Assembly: GCA_013180625.2 (NCBI GenBank)
Contig: SNVD02014566.1
Location: 620,001 to 684,000 of the forward strand
DNA from: Boswellia sacra
Taxonomy: Eukaryota; Streptophyta; Magnoliopsida; Sapindales; Burseraceae
Length of the DNA stretch: 64,000 nt
Reading direction: 5' to 3'
Shown: in pieces, positions 58,521 to 64,000 of the stretch
Numbering within the stretch: position 1 is the first letter of the stretch
Layout of the letters: each line of letters begins with the position of its first letter
Notes under the pieces: generated by a model
Told to the model about the DNA's origin: nothing
Seen by the model: only the letters and a program-made list of their open reading frames with translations
Database searches by the model: none
Made by a program: the position numbers and the translations under genes

Positions 58521-61500
58521 TCAGTAATATGACCCGGAACCACCGCTACCCATGTAACTACTGCCACCCACACCACGACTGGGGTAAAGCGATGAATAAG
58601 AACTACCACCAACCTGTTATGTAAAAGTAAACAAAATTGCATAATAAAAACGTTATCAGGATTGTCCTAGAAAAAGGGGAAGTTCAGAAGCATACATCGG
58701 ATCCACGAGACATATAATCACCACCATAGCCTGAAGAGTACATTCCACCAACATCACCGCCGCTATAGGATCCTGAAAACAAACAATGAACGTCAATGAG
58801 AACCATGCCATGATTGCCACTAACAAGCACTAATTTATTCCACTACTAACAATGTTCAAACATCAGCACTAAAAAAACATACCTCCTCCATAACCCATGC
58901 CCTGCCTACTGCCATAAAGTCCATGTGAATCTTGACTGGAAATAGAGCTTCTGCTGCCGCCATATCCAACATTAGATCTTCCCATTCTGCCAACCAAAAG
59001 AGGAAAAAAGTAAATGTAAAAAGAACTAGTTACTGCAGCTGCTTCCTAAGAGATTCAGAAATACTGTTGGCTTTAACTTTAACAGGTAAAATACCTATCA
59101 CCATATGTATCCCCATATTGAGAAGCACCTCCTCCAATGTCATAGTCCAAACGAGCCCTCGAATGTCTAATACCGGCATCAGCATAACGTGGAGGAACAT
59201 CATCCTACAATTAAAATTATAAGAGCATAGGAAATAAAGATTTTAAGCACATGATAAAATCTGGAGGACATGAACAAAAAAGGACACAAGATTTAACAGA
59301 CACAGAAACTAACCATCGAAGAATATGGACGTTTTGACCCAGAAACAGAGTCATATTCACGGCCACGCCCTTCACGGTAATTTGGAGGAGGCCTTTCAAA
59401 CCTTTGACCATAGCCATCATCAACATAAGGTCTCCTTGCTGCAGGACGAGATGTACTTCTAGGCATGTCAGAGTAGCCAGAGCCACGGGATGGATAGTCA
59501 TCTCTATATTGACGTCTCTCAGGGACAAGCCTGGAACCATAATCTACTGGAGCCCTGCTCCTCGGAGGCGGGACCTCATCTCGCCGACTATATTCTCTCT
59601 TCAAGCTACTCTTTGGGTATGAAGGCACTGCAACGAAATTGTTCACATTACACAGTAATCTCCCATAGGGCATATTAATTTCTCTCTCTCAAGGGGCATA
59701 TCAATTAAAAATAACATGGAAATAATTCATACCAGTAGCTCTTCTGTCATAGGATCTAGGTGGAGGTGGAGGCGGCATGGGTCTGCCTCTTGCTGGCATG
59801 GACATAATAGGACGTCTATCCCTCAGTCCAATAGGCCTCTTGATACTGGGTGGTGGGAGACGACTTCCAATTCCCCTTAAACTCCGACCAGCAAAGCTAC
59901 GTGGTGCTGGACGACCCCATGAACCCCTGGTTACTCGTCCAACCGCTCGCCCAGTCCGAAAATCACCTCGACTAGCATGTTTGCCCTTACCTCTCTGAAG
60001 TGGTCTTGACAACCTGGCCCTAACTTTGGCCTAATTAAGACAATATCAACCGTAAGAAAATAAAATAAGGAAAAAAAAATAATAATGATAATAACTATAG
60101 GCCTTCAGAACCAAAATACAACCTTGTTGTCTCCTTCACCCAACTCTGCGTTGTTAATGCTTTTAGCACACGTGACTGCAGCATCATGACTGTCAAATGT
60201 AACAAAACCAAAATCCTTCCTCTTGGCAGATGGCATATTTCGCGCAAGCTCAATCTTTTCAATCTCCCCGTATTTCTTCAGCAGCTCTCGAACACGATCC
60301 TCATCCCATGAAGCAGGCAGACCATCAACAAATACAGTCTTTACCTGAAATATAAGTAATTAGAATAACGTCAAAGTAACTTTTTAAAGAAATTTTTATA
60401 ATCGAGGTTAAAAGAGCATAATGAAATGACACAACAGATATTTACACACATCAAAAGACCAAATCTCCAAAATTCTATTCATATAGATCTAGAAGCAAAA
60501 GGAAACCAACTGGAATATAAACTGCCACATTCAATTTACAAAACAAAGCCAGAAGGGATATATCCTCAAAACTCCGTTCAAATTTTTTTTCAAATAGGGT
60601 AGGAAAGTTACGCAACATCGAAATTTTGGTGGGCTGTACAGCTTACTGATGCATCAGAAGAATCATCTCTCAAATTAAATAATTAGTATCCACGCTTCAC
60701 ACCAATATAGTTTTTTAAAACTCCTTACATGACAGACAGCAAGAGAAATAGGCTAAACCAGCCAAATCTAAACCAACCAAGCATGGTGAAGCAGAAGAGT
60801 TACCCCAAAAGAATTACCTGTGCCATTATTTCGTCACCCGGGTCAATGAAGGAATCAGCAAAAGAAACCTTTGCAGGTCTATCAACACCAAATAAAACAT
60901 CTCTCTTTTGAAGACGCTTAAAAGCATCCATAGCATCCGAACGAGATGAAAATTCTAAAAATGCAAAACCCCGATTCAATCCCTCGTTGTTACTATCTTC
61001 TACCAAAGTCAAATCTTCAACATTCTCAACTCCATAATGTTTCAGCTTCTCTTTCAACTGAAATAACAGTTAACAACTTAAGTGTGAGGATATAACATCT
61101 CCTGATAACCAGTTTATTATAAAGAAACTTGATGACTGATTGTCACACTAAGAAACTAAAATACTAAAATACTTACGGCTTCCTTTGTCCATGTCTTACA
61201 AATATTACCCAGGAAAAGAGTGTCGCTATCTTGACTTGGTGTAACACCACACTGCTTCCCATTTATCTGGAATTGCAGCAATTAAAAAGAATGTAATTTA
61301 TAGATGTGAAGGCAAATTTTTCCCGTGGATAAAAAGACAAAATTGAAAGTTACCACAGGGTTTTTTAGATCAGTAACAGCTCGTTTTGCTTGTTCCACAG
61401 TTGCAAAACGCAAGAATGCAAAACCCTTGTTCTTCTTCGTCTGTGGATTCATCATCAGCCTGACTTCAGTGACCTCACCAACCTGACTAAACACTTTCCT

Positions 61501-62655
61501 GAGGTCATCCTCAATGACATCTTTGTCTAAACCACCAACAAATACTTCAAACTCCTTACGCTTCCGCCTCTCCTTAAATAACTCATGGTGCTCCTCTTCC
61601 TCTACATCAACCATCTCTGGATGCTCCGGCTCCTCGCCAGCATGAACCTCATCCTCTTCACACTCATCACGTTCTTCAGGAACATCTTCCATCTCACCCT
61701 CTCCCAGATCACCCTCTTCCTCTTCAGCAACAGTCTCCTCATCAGGTTCATCCTCTTCATCTCCCACCTCCTGAACATCCTCTTGTTCTATTTCCTTGTC
61801 ATCATAATCCATCCCACCATATTCTTCAGGTTCATATTCAGGTTCGTTATCATCCAACTCTAAACGCTCATCTTTTTCATACTCTTCTACAGACTCCTTT
61901 ACCTCATCCTCTTCTGCCATTTGAAAAAAAAAAAAATCCAACCACACCAGTCAAATAAAAGAATTTTTAAGTTCTTGACTATCCTTTAGAAGACTCATTA
62001 CAACTCTTAGAAGTCCAAATACTACGATGGGAACAAATTATTTTCCATCATTATGTTTTGCAAGGAAAACAATTTTTATTTGATTTAAGCTTCGGATACA
62101 CCAATAGCGCATGCAACAAAATTTGAAGATTAGTCAACTCGAAACAAATCATCCAAAAACAAACAAACCCAACTAAGAAATAACATAGTTTTAGACAAAT
62201 CGAAGACCAGCAGTTCATTAAAGAAACCAGACACGATCGATAAACAAAGAAACAAAAAATCCAGATACTAAAAATCCAAAGCCAAATTATCTAGCCGAAA
62301 TAAAAATTAATTGATCATTCCATGCCTATGAAAGGTAGGAACTTTTGATAACTTAACAATCCCAAGCAGAAAAACATAATCTACCCGATTAGATCTAAAT
62401 CAAAATTAAACAATTGAACTTACTTTGCTTGGCGGGAGCCAAACCATTGACATCGGATTTCTGTTCAATCTCTATAGCAATCGGCTTATTATCATCCTCA
62501 ACAGCCGGCTTTTCCTCTTCCTTCGCGGACACCTCATCCACTTTCGCCGGCTCTTCTACGACTTCCGGTTGCTGCTGCTTCGCGGACGCCCTCGTGGCTC
62601 TGGCCGTCCTCCTCGCCCCCGAAGATCCTCCTCTTTTCACCGTTCTTGGCGGCAT
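58521..62655 (-). CDS. hnRNP Q-like protein with three RRMs (At2g44710-like)
   Basis: A nuclear RNA-binding protein of the hnRNP Q/R (SYNCRIP, LIF2-related) group. Eleven exons join in frame: 62424-62655, 61354-61913, 61177-61266, 60818-61057, 60123-60344, 59733-60030, 59314-59627, 59095-59204, 58883-58986, 58696-58772 and 58521-58613. They give 779 residues. The start MPPRTVKRGG at 62655 is the first ATG. A Lys/Arg-rich head is followed by a very acidic block (about residues 80-190). RRM1 is at about 199-272 (VFVGGL, KGFAFLRF), RRM2 at 279-362 (TLFLGNI, RGFAFLEF) and RRM3 at 377-445 (TVFVDGL, KDFGFVTF). An Arg/Gly-, Pro- and Tyr/Gly-rich tail ends GSGGSGSYY. Exons 1 and 2 join in the Lys of AKQ-KEDEV. 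Likely roles are pre-mRNA processing or chromatin-linked regulation; the target is unknown. Confidence 0.9.
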
Positions 62656-62676
62656 TCTTTGCTCCAATTAGAAGAA

Positions 62677-62776
62677 ACCCTAGAATCGGATTGGTCAAAC
62701 GAAGCCTAAAAATCTCACGCAATAAAATATGAAAGTAATTTGCTGTATAAATTTAGGAAACGAAAAAACCCTAAAA
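62677..62776 (-). promoter_or_regulatory. Telo-box-like motifs upstream of the hnRNP Q-like gene
   Basis: AAACCCTAG near 62677 and AAACCCTAA near 62767 (read on the plus strand) stand 20-120 bases upstream of the ATG. Telo-boxes are common near the transcription starts of plant genes for translation and RNA processing. Position and motif only. Confidence 0.45.
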
Positions 62777-64000
62777 AAAATTATAAAGGTGGATAACGTA
62801 ATTCTAATTGTAATGTGTGTAGGACTAGGAGTGATAGATGGGTTTTGTTAGAGTGCCGGTGTGAGTATGTTTTTAAACGCTCGATTTAGTTAGTCTCGGT
62901 CGATGATTTCATAAAGGGCTGAGACACGTGGTTTGCTTAGGAGTGGTAAACTTGTGTAGTGCGTGAAACAGAGGATTTAGCCTCGTCAACTGATGACTTC
63001 AACTTGACACTTTGTGTTCGGTCTATGTTCTTTTATACTTTAGATTGAAGCCTGAAGTATAGGATCTTTCTTGGATGTTCGTCTTCGTCCATCTATTCAC
63101 CGCCTTTGTCACACGTGTCATGTCATCAGTTAAAATTGAAACCCATCAAAGTAAATTTATTATGTAATTTTATCGAAAAATAATATATTTTCTAGTTAGG
63201 GAAAAAATATATATATATATATGGGAAAATAACGACAACTATTATTGAGTTTTAACTTATTTTAATAAGAAAATTATTATATACTTTTAATCCATAACAC
63301 TCTTAAATTTATATAAATTATTATTTTTTATCATTTAAATTATTATTTTTAATAGTATTATCATAAAAAAACAACTTCAAAAGTATGATTGATAAAAAGC
63401 GTACAATGATTGTCTGATTGAAATTAATCTAAAACTTAAAAATGCTTTTATATATATGACCATCACCATCCTCGTCGTCAAATTAATTATCTTTATTTAC
63501 GTAATTGGTAACTTATCCATAGGTAATATGCAGATAAATATAATATATTTTTGTATTATTATAAAAAAATTGGTCCTCTATACACAATAAATTATTATAT
63601 AATCAATATCAATTAAATCCAAATATTACATATTAATTAGATAATGATCAAATTGAGAGAATTATTTAAATTTTTAGTTAAAATTTTTTAATTAAGTTCA
63701 TTATTATGGGACATAAAAATATTTTTTATATAAATTGATAGAAAGTAATATTAAGTATATAAACAAATTGTATCATATAACTCATACAATATTATATTAG
63801 TTCAAATTCATCGATAGATATAAATGAAAAATAAATTAATTATTTTTTAATAAATAAAAAATACACATATTTTAATAACTTTGTGTCAAATTTAATTATA
63901 TATATATATATTGAGTTATATAAATTGATTATATGCCTAGAATTATGCGTTAGTAAAATATGTTAGAAATGTGTAATCGCTAAACTGATAAGCCGCTCTC
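62777..64000. other. Upstream flank, AT-rich to the window end
   Basis: The first 400 bases are the likely promoter of the hnRNP Q-like gene. From about 63160 onward the DNA is very AT-rich, with AT runs near 63210 and 63897. No gene is seen. Confidence 0.5.

Noticed and set aside
61585..61863. Hydrophobic plus-strand ORF resembling a membrane protein
   Set aside because: It is antisense to the acidic Glu/Asp block of the hnRNP Q-like gene; acidic codons read as Phe/Ile/Leu on the other strand.
62656..62667. Upstream extension of the hnRNP Q-like protein (four residues)
   Set aside because: The extension begins with TTG; the first ATG at 62655 is the natural start.

Overview
The window is nuclear DNA from a flowering plant, almost certainly a eudicot and probably a rosid. 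The support is AT-rich intergenic DNA, short GT-AG introns, nuclear-type tRNA genes, a WRKY12-type transcription factor, a U/P-type cyclin, a PPR protein, FBD-type F-box genes and PGG-domain proteins. I cannot name the species from sequence alone.

Layout. (1) 80-1397, +: the 3' end of an ELMO/CED-12 domain gene. (2) 3016-3917, -: a complete four-exon cytosolic nucleoside diphosphate kinase. (3) 4-14.4 kb: about 10 kb with no convincing gene, rich in microsatellites, tandem repeats and MITE-like palindromes. (4) 14435-17574, +: a WRKY12-like group IIc WRKY gene. (5) 20.6-26.2 kb, -: a tandem pair of F-box/FBD genes; the left copy is clearly a pseudogene and the right copy is decaying. (6) 27.0-28.9 kb: tRNA-Asn(GTT), tRNA-Thr(TGT) and a degenerate tRNA-Thr copy. 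(7) 29311-32284, +: a PPR protein similar to At1g02150. (8) 34974-36195, +: a CYCP4/CYCU4-like cyclin. (9) 37.3-45.5 kb, -: three intact stand-alone PGG-domain membrane proteins, two of them in a tandem segmental duplication whose second copy carries a non-autonomous DNA transposon, followed by a broken ankyrin-PGG gene holding a 421-bp TRIM retroelement. (10) 48474-49535, +: a single-exon trihelix (SIP1/ASIL-like) factor. (11) 51667-54988, -: a membrane-anchored protein with a Cys-rich domain and a divergent cyclophilin-like domain. (12) 58521-62655, -: an 11-exon, three-RRM hnRNP Q-like protein.

The genes do not form a pathway or operon. The strongest large-scale signal is conserved gene content: ELMO, WRKY12, CYCP4, trihelix and the three-RRM protein are, as I recall, close together at Arabidopsis At2g44710-At2g44770. 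The PGG cluster, F-box pair, tRNAs, PPR and NDPK would then be insertions into, or losses from, that ancestral block. The accessory parts (F-box pair, PGG cluster) show the rapid duplication and decay expected of these families, and most transposon-derived structure lies around them. Exon boundaries were assigned by hand from GT/AG sites, reading-frame continuity and family knowledge; no alignment or transcript data were available.
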